42,182 bases of DNA from CAZSMC01 sp964607755. Lineage in GTDB: Bacteria > Zhuqueibacterota > Zhuqueibacteria > Residuimicrobiales > Krinioviventaceae. This document shows positions 8,709 to 16,999 of this stretch, piece by piece (position 1 is the first letter of the stretch; each line of letters begins with the position of its first letter). Location: assembly GCA_964607755.1 (NCBI GenBank), contig CAZSMC010000035.1, positions 1 to 42,182 on the forward strand, read 5' to 3'. Position numbers and translations under genes: made by a program. The notes below the pieces were generated by a model. That model was given only the letters and a program-made list of their open reading frames with translations, did not search any database and was not told the origin of the DNA.

Positions 8709-11526
8709 ATTTTTTATCAGGTAACAATTCGGTAATCTTTCTTAAGAGTTGAAATTTCTGGAACGGTTTTTCAACCAACTTGCCGTTAAAGTTTTCATCG
8801 AGGGTTTCCGGAGTATAACCGGTACAGAACAAGATCGGGAGGTTGGGATTGATCCTACGAATAATCGTTGCCGCTTGTTGCCCGGAAAGTCTGGGCATAA
8901 TCACATCCATCAAAGCCAGATCAATTTTATCCTGATGTGCTTTAAACAGTTGAACAGCTTGCTCGCCGTCTTTGGCTAAAATGACCTGAAAACCAGCATC
9001 TTCCAACAGCATCTTGCTGAACAACGCCACTTCCTCTTCGTCTTCAGCTAACAAAATGCATTCTCCGCTTGATGCATACAAATCAGCGATTTGAGTGTCT
9101 GATGGTGCACGATGCGGTTCTTCTTCAGACATCACAGGTAGATACACACGGAACGTTGAACCCTTGTTCGGTTCACTGTAAACGTTTATAAATCCATCGT
9201 GATGTTGAATGATAGCGTAAACCATTGCCAACCCAAGGCCTGTGCCGCGGCCGATTTCTTTGGTGGTAAAGAAGGGTTCGAAAATGCGGTCGCGTACATC
9301 CCGCGGCATACCGAGTCCGGTATCTGTGACCGAAAAGCACACATAATGACCGGGATTAATATTCGGTTGAATTTTCGTCCATTCATGGTCTACCACAACC
9401 ATGTTTGTTGAAATGGTGATACGGCCGCCGTCCGGCATCGCGTCGCGGGCATTTACGCACAGGTTCATTATAATCTGTTCCAGTTGACCGAGATCGGCGT
9501 ACACTTTGGGCAGTTCTTTTGCCGGACGGAACTCGATTGCGATGTGTTCTCCCAAAACACGTTTTAGCATCTTTAAAAAGTTTTTTATGCATTCATTCAC
9601 ATCAACCAGAACGCTGTCCAATCGTGTATCTTTGCGGCTAAAAGTCAATAGTTGCCGCACTAAAGCTTTGGCACGTTTACCGGATGCCATAATTTGTTCC
9701 GTATACTTGGCTAATTTCGTATCTGGACCTGAGGTGTGCATCTGTAGTAATTCACCGTATCCCATAATAATTTGCAGGATGTTGTTGAAATCATGCGCAA
9801 CGCCGCCGGCAACTTGCCCCATAGCCTCCATCTTTTGCGCCTGGATAAGCTGCTGCTGCAATGTGCGCATCTCTGTAAGGTCACGGGTACATTCGACAAT
9901 ACCGATTAAATTGCCCCTGGAATCAAGCACTGGAGAAGCGGAAATAGATAGTGATTCTCCACTTTCTGCTATCATTTCAGATTGAACGGTGCGTTTGGTT
10001 TCAATGCATTTTATAGCCGGACACCGGGCACAGGGCTCATTTTGGCTAAAAGCTACTTTGTGGCATTTTTGGCCAATGATATTACTGATATTGTTCTCAG
10101 AGCTGGTTATCGGAACACGATTGGCATAGACAATGCGTAAATCTTTATCAAGATAAGTAATTGTATCGGAAATATGGTTCAGAATAATCTGTTTTTCCCG
10201 CTCGGATTTTTCCAGCGCATCTTCTGCTCGTTTACGCGAGGTAATGTCGGTAATCGTGCCAGTCATTCGATGCGGTTGGCCGCTTTGAAAATGCGATACA
10301 CAACGGCCACGACAGCGAATCCAGCGATATCTGCCCTTTTTCGTTTTTAGCCTGAATTTAATGTCAAAACGTTCTCCGGTTTGCAGCGCTTTTTTGACCT
10401 GTTCAAAAGCCCGCCTCTTGTCATTTGGGTGAAGAATATGCAGCCAGGCCCGGTAGTTTTCGGGTAAATCACCGCGTTGATAGCCCAGCATGTGGAGCCA
10501 GCGGTCGGAGAAAAAGGTGTGCCCGGACAGTATGAACCAGTCCCAGATTCCATCGTTCACTGCCTGATTGGCCAGCCGGAAACGTTCTTCCTGGTCTGCC
10601 AGCGCAAATTGCGCCTTTTCCCGCTCCGACCGTACTGCAACCAAAAACAGTGATGTTATGGCGACAATCATAACGAAAAACTGCATCGTTGAAACTTCAG
10701 ACTGTAAAGAAGCAGCGGCAAGTTCTTTATAGAATTGACTGTATTGCAGCGATAAAAAAGCAGTCACGCTGAAAAGCAGCACAGTTATTGAAGCGCCCAT
10801 GGTGCCGTAACGAAAAGCACTCCATAACAGAAATGGAAAAATTAAAAATCCGATTTTTAAGAAACTGTCATTGTAAGTCACAATAAAACAGCCGAGTAAA
10901 ATCAAGGCGATTGTAAAGAAAAGGGGTTCCATGACAAGATGGTTCGGCCGCCTGGGAAAGAGTTCCTGTCGACGCTGCCAGACCGAGGCTATACTTAAAA
11001 TTAACGGAGCGATAATAATTTGGCCGAGATACACGGACAGGAACCAGAAGATCATCTCGTTGAAATAGTTAATCCCGGCATATTGAACAGAATGCATCGT
11101 TGCGCCAAGGGTAGCCGACAGGAGACTGCCCAGTGTGCAACTGAAAATCATGCCGCCAACCCAACGGGTACGTTCGATGCAGCGGGAAGCATAAAAAAAG
11201 CGTTGGATAAGGTAAGCGGTGAACGTGAATTCGATGGTATGAATAATCACATGGGAAATGGAAATGACAAGCGATTCACCCAACTGCATTTTGTGTAAAA
11301 ATGCAAGTAAACCGGCAATGAGAATATAGCCTGGCCATTTATTAAACGGTATAAGCAGAAGGATGGCCACCATAATCCCGCTGACCGGCCAAAAAATCGC
11401 CATTTGTTGCCCCGGAACAAAGAAAAACCTGCGAGTGAGAACGAGAACGACATAGTATGAAAATGCGAATGCAAGGTACTGAATGAAAAGTCTATTTTTT
11501 CTAAAGCTGCTCATAGCTGTTAGCAA
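8707..11526 (-). CDS. Membrane hybrid histidine kinase: MASE1-like, two PAS, HisKA, HATPase, receiver
   Basis: The 939-residue protein begins with about eight hydrophobic segments (10-300) resembling a MASE1 sensor. PAS domains follow at about 312-432 and 440-555. HisKA has the phospho-acceptor H578 in GGVAHDFNN. The HATPase (about 675-798) has N692 and the glycine loops DTGLGM and GTGLGLA. The C-terminal receiver (822-937) has D874 in LMDVIMP and K920. The second PAS has a Cys cluster (C488, C499, C502, C507). I chose TTG 11526 because GGAGG at 11532-11536 is 5 bases away; ATG 11514 would be 17 away. No response regulator is adjacent, so it is an orphan kinase whose output partner is elsewhere. 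Confidence 0.9.
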   Translation of the reverse strand: MLTAMSSFRKNRLFIQYLAFAFSYYVVLVLTRRFFFVPGQQMAIFWPVSGIMVAILLLIPFNKWPGYILIAGLLAFLHKMQLGESLVISISHVIIHTIEFTFTAYLIQRFFYASRCIERTRWVGGMIFSCTLGSLLSATLGATMHSVQYAGINYFNEMIFWFLSVYLGQIIIAPLILSIASVWQRRQELFPRRPNHLVMEPLFFTIALILLGCFIVTYNDSFLKIGFLIFPFLLWSAFRYGTMGASITVLLFSVTAFLSLQYSQFYKELAAASLQSEVSTMQFFVMIVAITSLFLVAVRSEREKAQFALADQEERFRLANQAVNDGIWDWFILSGHTFFSDRWLHMLGYQRGDLPENYRAWLHILHPNDKRRAFEQVKKALQTGERFDIKFRLKTKKGRYRWIRCRGRCVSHFQSGQPHRMTGTITDITSRKRAEDALEKSEREKQIILNHISDTITYLDKDLRIVYANRVPITSSENNISNIIGQKCHKVAFSQNEPCARCPAIKCIETKRTVQSEMIAESGESLSISASPVLDSRGNLIGIVECTRDLTEMRTLQQQLIQAQKMEAMGQVAGGVAHDFNNILQIIMGYGELLQMHTSGPDTKLAKYTEQIMASGKRAKALVRQLLTFSRKDTRLDSVLVDVNECIKNFLKMLKRVLGEHIAIEFRPAKELPKVYADLGQLEQIIMNLCVNARDAMPDGGRITISTNMVVVDHEWTKIQPNINPGHYVCFSVTDTGLGMPRDVRDRIFEPFFTTKEIGRGTGLGLAMVYAIIQHHDGFINVYSEPNKGSTFRVYLPVMSEEEPHRAPSDTQIADLYASSGECILLAEDEEEVALFSKMLLEDAGFQVILAKDGEQAVQLFKAHQDKIDLALMDVIMPRLSGQQAATIIRRINPNLPILFCTGYTPETLDENFNGKLVEKPFQKFQLLRKITELLPDKK

Positions 11527-11778
11527 TCCCGCCTCCCCAAACCGCCATTTTATGATGATCTGAAGGAGCCTCTGTGTTTAACCCCGGTGTTTGTTTTTAA
11601 TAAATTTAAAATTTAAATAGAATTATACAAGAAAATTATTTCAATAACATGAAATTATTTTTAACCTTGCTTTTTTATTATTTTTACATAATTAATATGT
11701 TTTTTGGACAAAATGTTCCGCGAAACGTCTTTAAAAAATATAAAAGCAGAATTTAGTTTTTTAAAAAAGGAGGTATTA

Positions 11779-11814
11779 TGTTAAAGTTTTTTGCAGTGAT
11801 TTATTATACTTAAT
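11779..11814 (+). CDS. Eleven-codon ORF with a perfect ribosome site: gene remnant or micro-ORF
   Basis: AAAAAAGGAGGTATT leads directly into ATG at 11779, one of the best ribosome sites in the window. The frame encodes only MLKFFAVIYYT and then stops at TAA 11812-11814. The opening Lys plus hydrophobic run looks like the beginning of a signal peptide. Shifting frame near the stop continues a hydrophobic reading briefly (LNLIVNLPR) before another stop. I think this is the 5' end of a decayed gene. A translated micropeptide is less likely but not excluded. Confidence 0.35.
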
Positions 11815-11950
11815 CTCATTGTTAATTTACCTCGGTGAATACATATCTAAAAATCTGTAGAATTTTAATATTTTATTGCACTAATGTCAAGCAGATTTGA
11901 TGATTATTAGTACAAGCTCGGTTACCGGTTGATATGCTCTATCTAAACTA

Positions 11951-12046
11951 AACAATGGGTCACAAATCTTTTCTGTATCAATGTTGTATCATTCTATAAA
12001 TTTGGAAATGATAATGTGTTATTTACTAGTTTTGTGACCCATTGTT
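11951..12046. repeat. 96-base MITE-like element with perfect 16-base terminal inverted repeats
   Basis: AACAATGGGTCACAAA at 11951-11966 is the exact reverse complement of TTTGTGACCCATTGTT at 12031-12046. The 64-base centre is AT-rich and non-coding. The symmetry ends abruptly on both sides. This is the form of a miniature inverted-repeat element or of two transposon ends left after internal deletion. I see no clear target-site duplication and no second copy in the window. A long regulatory hairpin is an alternative, although the 64-base spacing is large for that. Confidence 0.55.
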
Positions 12047-12129
12047 GGAATTGTAACTGAGGTATTTCGATTATTATAGATGGAAAATAATACTATTTTT
12101 TTCTCCATTTCGTGTTACTATAACGCCAC

Positions 12130-12151
12130 AAAAAAGTGCAAGTATTGCACT
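12130..12151 (-). terminator. Intrinsic terminator of the TonB receptor gene
   Basis: On the minus strand AGTGCAA (12151-12145) pairs with TTGCACT (12141-12135) across a 3-base loop, and a run of T follows (complement of 12130-12135). It begins 1 base after the receptor's stop codon. This is a compact seven-pair terminator in the right place and orientation. Confidence 0.82.
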
Positions 12152-12152
12152 A

Positions 12153-14561
12153 TTACAAAGTAGTTTTAACAGACACATAATAATTCCGCAACGCCGCAGG
12201 AATGTAATAACCCACGCCGTCCCAGGCATAGCCACTGAGTTCATATTCCGTATTCAAAACGTTATTCACATAAAACGATAACGAAAGCTTTAAAGGTTTA
12301 AAAATATCAGGCAGAGTTGTTCGCGCCGAAAAATTCATAACAAAATGCGGGTCAATCGACAACTCTTTGCTCTGCGAATTGTCCAGATAAATCCGGCCAA
12401 CATGTTTACCATGAACGGCGAGATCAATCCCGCGGATTTGCTTGTTAATGCGTGCGTTTAAAATGGTTTTGGGGAAACCTGAAATGACATTGCCGCTACG
12501 GTCAACTGCAACGTGGCCGGTATAGTCTTCATTCCAGAGGTACTCTGTGTAATCAACGAAATAATTATCACTAAAAGTCGCATTGGCAGACACAGAAAAT
12601 CCAACAGGGAGCACAGTCCGGAAATCCAGTTCCACACCCCGGTGAATCGAGCGATCGGCGTTGCCGTAAATCGGATAGCCGTCATCTGTGATGCCGCCGG
12701 TGGGGACAATCTCGTTTCTGAAATTCATCCAAAAAAGATTAATGTCAAAGTGTGTCCGGGGTGATTTGTAACCGCCGCCCAGCTCAAAGTCATGCAATGT
12801 TTCATGTTCGATATAGGGGTCCTCATACACACCCGCCTCTACATCTATTGTCCGGAACAGCGGCCTGGCCAGCGGATTATCCGCATCGTAAATATCATTA
12901 TCCTTGGGTTCACGATTTGCCATTGAATAGTTGGCAAAAATATTCCAGTTTTTATTGATGTTGTAATTCAAACCGACGCGGGGTGTGAGAAAATCATAAT
13001 TCAATGTGTATTCGTGGCCAACAAAAGCGCCCATTTTTTTCTGATCGAAATCATTTGAGATGTGTTTGTACTGTAAATCAAACTTGACAAAGAGATTGGA
13101 TTTCAACTCGTACAGATCGTTTATGAATAAAGCGTAACTGTTTTTCACTCCGTTGTGGCGATAATAAACCAGATTAGGATGCGTACCCGGCGGCAAGTGC
13201 CGCCCCCATTTTACTTCGCCCCAATGTTTGGAGGAAAAAAAGCTGAATTCTCCGCCCACGGACAGATCGTGCGCGCCCAGCGAAAGATTAACTCGCGGAA
13301 TCCAACCAAGTTGTTGCTTGTCTACCTTTTTTTGCTGAACAAGGTCGGTTTGCTTTACAACCTTGTTGTTCTCTTCAAACGCAGACATATTATAGTTGCT
13401 GAGCTGCCGGTCCTGTTTATATTGTTCGTAATAACCATCTCCCTTTACGTAAAACAGCGCAGAATGAACATCCAGATGGTCGTGGGGCGTCCATTTGTTG
13501 ATGAGCTGATAATGGGGCTGGTGAAAGTTGTCAGCGGCATCGGGGTATGTATCGTAATTCAACGTACGATTTGTTTCGAGTTCTTGTTTTGTGATACCGG
13601 TCCAGGCAAAATGAGCCCGCATCGGTCCGCCGAACAAGTTAATCGTAGTGGACAAGTTTTTATCGTACCGGCTGGCCGAGAAAAAATAAGACCAGGAGTC
13701 AACCCAGGACTTGTCTCTGTATCCGTCAGTATTCACTTTGGAAAAACGGCCAAAAAACGTATAGGTGTTATTCACCAGACCTGAGCTTAGCGATACAGTG
13801 TGCTTTCTGGTGTTATAACTTCCAAATCCGCCAGAATACTGAATGTGCCGCTCTTGTCCGGAAGACGACGTTTGCAGATTAACAGAGCCGGCAAAAGCGC
13901 CGGTGCCGTAAAGCGAGTTGGCAACGCCGCGCTGTACCTGGATATCCTGGACATTGGCGCTGATATCGGGCAGGTCGTAAAAATAAGTGATATGATCCTC
14001 AGGATCATTCAACGGCACGCCATTTATAGTAACTCCGACCCGGGTGGCGTCAAACCCACGAATTTTAACTTCCGAATAACCAAGTCCGCCGCCGGTATAG
14101 GAATACGAATAAACGCCGGGTACTTCGTCGAGCAAAAGCGGCACTTCCTGGGCCCAGTATTTCCGTTCGATTTCTTTAGCAGAAATGTCAGTAAAAGCGA
14201 CCGGGGTTTTACGCTCAACAGCCCTGTTTGCCGAGATAATGATCTCCTGCCCCTTGAGCACACTCGGTTGTAATTTTAGCGTGACCTCTGTTTTTGAATC
14301 AGAAACGTCAAGCTGCACTTTTTGCACGCTGTAACCAATATGTGACGCGGCTATGATATAGCTGCCACCAGGAACATTGTCAATTTGAAATGTGCCGTTC
14401 TCGGACGTGGCTGCGCCAAATTGCGTATCCACAAGCGTGACGTTGGCATTTTTGACAGGCGTGCCATCGCTTTTGTCAATGACACGGCCGGTTATAGTGT
14501 AGGCATAAAGTGAAGATGAAAAAAGAAAAACAACAAGGAAAAGATTCTTTAAAGAAAGCAT
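12153..14561 (-). CDS. TonB-dependent outer-membrane receptor under TPP control, probably for thiamine compounds
   Basis: The 802-residue protein starts at ATG 14561 with AAGGAG close upstream; a longer reading to 14609 lacks this signal. A signal peptide ends near A20. A CarboxypepD_reg-like domain spans about 22-95 (TITGRVIDKSDGTPVKNANV), the plug about 115-225 (VPGVYSYSY, KIRGFDATRVGVTINGVPLND), and the rest is beta-barrel. Sequence alone gives only the TonB-dependent receptor family. The TPP riboswitch immediately upstream makes thiamine, its phosphates or a pyrimidine/thiazole precursor the likely cargo. TPP-regulated TonB receptors are known from Bacteroidota. No inner-membrane thiamine transporter is adjacent, so the rest of the system is elsewhere. 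Confidence 0.9.
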   Translation of the reverse strand: MLSLKNLFLVVFLFSSSLYAYTITGRVIDKSDGTPVKNANVTLVDTQFGAATSENGTFQIDNVPGGSYIIAASHIGYSVQKVQLDVSDSKTEVTLKLQPSVLKGQEIIISANRAVERKTPVAFTDISAKEIERKYWAQEVPLLLDEVPGVYSYSYTGGGLGYSEVKIRGFDATRVGVTINGVPLNDPEDHITYFYDLPDISANVQDIQVQRGVANSLYGTGAFAGSVNLQTSSSGQERHIQYSGGFGSYNTRKHTVSLSSGLVNNTYTFFGRFSKVNTDGYRDKSWVDSWSYFFSASRYDKNLSTTINLFGGPMRAHFAWTGITKQELETNRTLNYDTYPDAADNFHQPHYQLINKWTPHDHLDVHSALFYVKGDGYYEQYKQDRQLSNYNMSAFEENNKVVKQTDLVQQKKVDKQQLGWIPRVNLSLGAHDLSVGGEFSFFSSKHWGEVKWGRHLPPGTHPNLVYYRHNGVKNSYALFINDLYELKSNLFVKFDLQYKHISNDFDQKKMGAFVGHEYTLNYDFLTPRVGLNYNINKNWNIFANYSMANREPKDNDIYDADNPLARPLFRTIDVEAGVYEDPYIEHETLHDFELGGGYKSPRTHFDINLFWMNFRNEIVPTGGITDDGYPIYGNADRSIHRGVELDFRTVLPVGFSVSANATFSDNYFVDYTEYLWNEDYTGHVAVDRSGNVISGFPKTILNARINKQIRGIDLAVHGKHVGRIYLDNSQSKELSIDPHFVMNFSARTTLPDIFKPLKLSLSFYVNNVLNTEYELSGYAWDGVGYYIPAALRNYYVSVKTTL

Positions 14562-14625
14562 ATCGGACTCCTTTCTGTTATTACCACTAGCAATACAGGA
14601 TAACGGCAATAACCGGACATCCGAT
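14562..14625 (-). promoter_or_regulatory. SD-sequestering helix, probable expression platform of the TPP riboswitch
   Basis: On the minus strand the sequence just before the ATG, GGAGTCCGAT (14571-14562), can pair with ATCGGATGTCC (14625-14615). ATCGGA pairs TCCGAT and TCC pairs GGA, with a small internal loop. The helix would hide the ribosome site. Inside it a second hairpin joins GTTATTGCC and GGTAATAAC. This looks like translational control. No T-run follows, so termination control is unlikely. The pairing was found by eye and no energies were calculated. Confidence 0.55.
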
Positions 14626-14649
14626 CTACGCGAAAGAGGAATGATGTCT

Positions 14650-14729
14650 TACCGTTTTCCTACGCTAGTATTATCTAGATCAGGTTATTAGGGTTTTTTC
14701 TCAGGCCTACAGGCCACCCCTAACGGTTT
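14650..14729 (-). ncRNA. TPP riboswitch (thi box)
   Basis: Read on the minus strand, the segment contains the conserved 3' half of the TPP aptamer: ACCTGATCTAGATAATACTA followed by GCGTAGGAA, very close to the classic thi box. The 5' half has AGGGGTGGCC and the GGCCTGA element followed by ACCC. Helix P1 is formed by ACCGTT (14727-14722) and AACGGT (14657-14652), exactly enclosing the aptamer. It precedes the TonB receptor start by about 90 bases. Binding of thiamine pyrophosphate would shut the receptor gene down when the vitamin is plentiful. Confidence 0.93.
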
Positions 14730-14946
14730 ATAGAAGGTAACAAAGAGCGCTGTAAATTACAACGAAAATAAAACCGTTTCTGGAATATTTTTTATTCCTG
14801 TATATTGAAATATTTATAATTTTGTTTTGCACATTCTGTCAATTCATCCCAACTAGAATATTTTATTATTCAAAAAAGTTTGCGTTTTTAAACCGTTTTT
14901 GATACATTTGAAAATAAATATTTTAACATAAAAGAAAGGATTTACG

Positions 14947-15570
14947 TTGGCTTCATTAACAGAAATCCTGAGCCCGTTTTCCGGGCGACGGTTGAATGAA
15001 TGGTTTTCAGATTTGATTGAACTGTGGCACGATACGGCGCCTATCGAACCCACAGAATATCAATCACCCAAAGGGATGACGCAGTGGCTGCACTATCAAA
15101 ATTTTGTCGTGTGGCACCTTGAAGAGATGCTTCGTCATAATAACCTCAAACCGGATAAAATATTGCGTCTGGAGCAAGCTGTAGACAGGCATACAAATCA
15201 GCGCATGGATGTCCTTGAACAGATTGATATCTGGATTGACAATGTGCTTGAAACGGCTGGCATCGCACCGCCCAAAGATACGCCGGTGCATTCGGAAACG
15301 CCAGCGAATATCATTAATCGTCTTTCCGTTTTGAGTTTGAAAATATTTCATCTTAAGGAACGGCTCGATAACGAGGATTTTGAAAAAGAAGATAAACACA
15401 CTGTGACGCTACGTCTCCGGATTCTGGAAGAACAAGTTCGAGATGTTTCCAAAGCTCTGGATCAACTTTTGCTCGATTTACGCCAGGCCAATAAAAAGCA
15501 CAAGGTTTATCGGCAATTTAAAATCTACAACGATCCGAGTTTTCACCCGGAACTGTACACAGAAAAATAA
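14947..15570 (+). CDS. DUF4254 family protein, function unknown
   Basis: The 207-residue cytoplasmic protein starts at TTG 14947; AAAGGA at 14935-14940 sits 6 bases away and no in-frame ATG is better placed. The N-terminal half has the family-like stretch WHYQNF-type (here LHYQNFVVWHLEEMLRHNN) and a RLEQAVDRHTNQRMDVLEQID segment. The C-terminal half is helical with charged heptads (LKIFHLKERLDNEDFEKEDK). DUF4254 occurs mainly in the FCB group, often near cell-envelope glycosyltransferases, but no activity is known to me. The LarA-like gene starts 15 bases later, so they are likely cotranscribed. No glycosyltransferase lies beside it here. Confidence 0.75.
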   Translation: MASLTEILSPFSGRRLNEWFSDLIELWHDTAPIEPTEYQSPKGMTQWLHYQNFVVWHLEEMLRHNNLKPDKILRLEQAVDRHTNQRMDVLEQIDIWIDNVLETAGIAPPKDTPVHSETPANIINRLSVLSLKIFHLKERLDNEDFEKEDKHTVTLRLRILEEQVRDVSKALDQLLLDLRQANKKHKVYRQFKIYNDPSFHPELYTEK

Positions 15571-15585
15571 TATGGTATCAAGCTG

Positions 15586-16845
15586 ATGAAATTTACTCTG
15601 CAGCATGTCAAAAACAAACCGGTTGTTGAATTGCCTGATAACACCGTCGTCCTTACGGCAGAGGACAAATATCCTGATCCTGTTAAGGATACCTACATTG
15701 CTATTATAAAGTCGTTACTACAGCCATTGGGATACAAGCGCACGTTGTTTGATATGGGCAAAGAGTGCAACAGTGCCTGCGTTGCAGTGGATACCATTCT
15801 TCCTCCAAATACAGTGGATCTGGTTATTCGGCCGTTGTTAAAAACCCTGCATGCAGCCGGATTGGCGTATGAGGAAATTTGTCTGCTTCTTGCCGCCGAA
15901 TATCCGCTGAATTTGCCTACCACAGATGCCAGCAATCTTTTAGCAAAAGATATCCGGGAAAATTATCACATCGAGTTTCACCATCCTGAAAACGAATCTC
16001 TTCATCAACTAGCCGGAGAAACCAGGAGCGGCATAAAAGTCTATCTGGACAAACGCTTTCTGGCTGCGGATATGAGAATTGCTGTTGGTCATGCCATGCC
16101 GCATTTTGCTGCCGGGTTCTTTGACGCCACATCTTTGGTCGCGTTTGGCATTTCCAATCCCATGACCATTAACAGTCTTTATAAACCGTCCATTGTCGAG
16201 CATCCGGAATCGCGGCCCGGCATGTATAAAAACAATCCGTTGCAGGACGAAATATTGGAAATAACCTCGCTGGCAGAAATTAACTTTATTGTCAATATTG
16301 TCACGAATTACCGGCAGGATGTGAACAGTATTTTTTCAGGAGCTGTTAAGAAAACCCATCAAGTTTGTATGAAAAGATTGCTGGATGAGTATGCCTTTCA
16401 ATTAAAGCAAAAGTTTGATGTAGCGCTTGCCACCGTTGGGTACCCCTATAAAGAAAACTGGTATCTAAACGCACAGACCCTTTGCAACGTGAAAAACGCT
16501 CTTGTTGAAAACGGCATGGTTATTCTGGTTACTGATGGATTGAAGGATTTAAAAAAGTCCGGCATTCTCGAAGTGAATACATTGGATGAGCTCAAAAGTA
16601 TTCTGAACAGGGGCAGAGTGCTCGATAATCTTTTAAAGAGACTCACTTCCTATCTTGCACATACCCGAATCTGTTTTGTTTCCGGGTTTGACCATATCAT
16701 TAAAACAAAGAGAAAAGAAGAGCCTGATATCTTTTTTGTCTCAACCGTAAAAGATGCAATTCAAATGGCCACTCAAAAATATGGCACGGAATTTACCTGT
16801 GTGGCCATTCCCGAGGGATTAGCTTCTCTTTTTAATCTTTCTTAA
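15586..16845 (+). CDS. LarA/DUF2088-like protein lacking the nickel-cofactor lysine
   Basis: The 419-residue protein resembles the nickel-dependent lactate racemase LarA. GHAMPHFAAGFFDATSLVAFG at 168-188 matches the family pattern GHxxPHxxAGFSGGxKxxxPG, and the later NPLQDEILEI matches the family's NPxxxE segment. In LarA the lysine ten residues after the PH histidine (K184 in the Lactobacillus enzyme) anchors the nickel-pincer cofactor; here that position is S183. The HRP-type catalytic histidine region reads AEYPLN. I therefore infer a non-racemase paralogue, or a protein with another substrate and no covalent pincer. No larB, larC or larE gene is near. It lies 15 bases after the DUF4254 gene. 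Confidence 0.72.
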   Translation: MKFTLQHVKNKPVVELPDNTVVLTAEDKYPDPVKDTYIAIIKSLLQPLGYKRTLFDMGKECNSACVAVDTILPPNTVDLVIRPLLKTLHAAGLAYEEICLLLAAEYPLNLPTTDASNLLAKDIRENYHIEFHHPENESLHQLAGETRSGIKVYLDKRFLAADMRIAVGHAMPHFAAGFFDATSLVAFGISNPMTINSLYKPSIVEHPESRPGMYKNNPLQDEILEITSLAEINFIVNIVTNYRQDVNSIFSGAVKKTHQVCMKRLLDEYAFQLKQKFDVALATVGYPYKENWYLNAQTLCNVKNALVENGMVILVTDGLKDLKKSGILEVNTLDELKSILNRGRVLDNLLKRLTSYLAHTRICFVSGFDHIIKTKRKEEPDIFFVSTVKDAIQMATQKYGTEFTCVAIPEGLASLFNLS

Positions 16846-16899
16846 ATTATTAATTGTCAGGAACTTTTCTCTCTTTATCCTGGTTATAAATTAATAATT
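16845..16899. repeat. Imperfect hairpin after the LarA-like gene
   Basis: AATTATTAATT at 16845-16855 and AATTAATAATT at 16889-16899 are perfect inverted arms, with CAGG (16858-16861) and CCTG (16879-16882) pairing inside. It begins at the stop codon of the LarA-like gene. There is no T-run, and AT-rich arms of this kind can arise by chance. A 3' mRNA-stabilising structure is possible. Confidence 0.35.
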
Positions 16900-16999
16900 A
16901 CGAAGGAATACTTGCACTTTATACATCGTTTTAAAGTTAGCGAGCAAGTTTATGAGCTTAATTTTATCATGTTTACCCTTGCGGGATAGGAGGTACTAT

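Larger units (their letters stand above)
11527..12152. other. 626-base AT-rich gap between two minus-strand genes
   Basis: No gene-sized reading frame fits here. The gap holds the kinase ribosome site (11532-11536), a tiny plus-strand ORF with an ideal ribosome site (11779), a MITE-like inverted repeat (11951-12046) and the terminator of the TonB receptor gene (12130-12151). Together these suggest a decayed insertion or lost gene, but no transposase remnant is recognisable. Confidence 0.6.

Noticed and set aside
13155..13784. 209-codon plus-strand open frame opposite the TonB receptor
   Set aside because: The receptor with its riboswitch and terminator is coherent on the minus strand; the shadow frame shows no motif.
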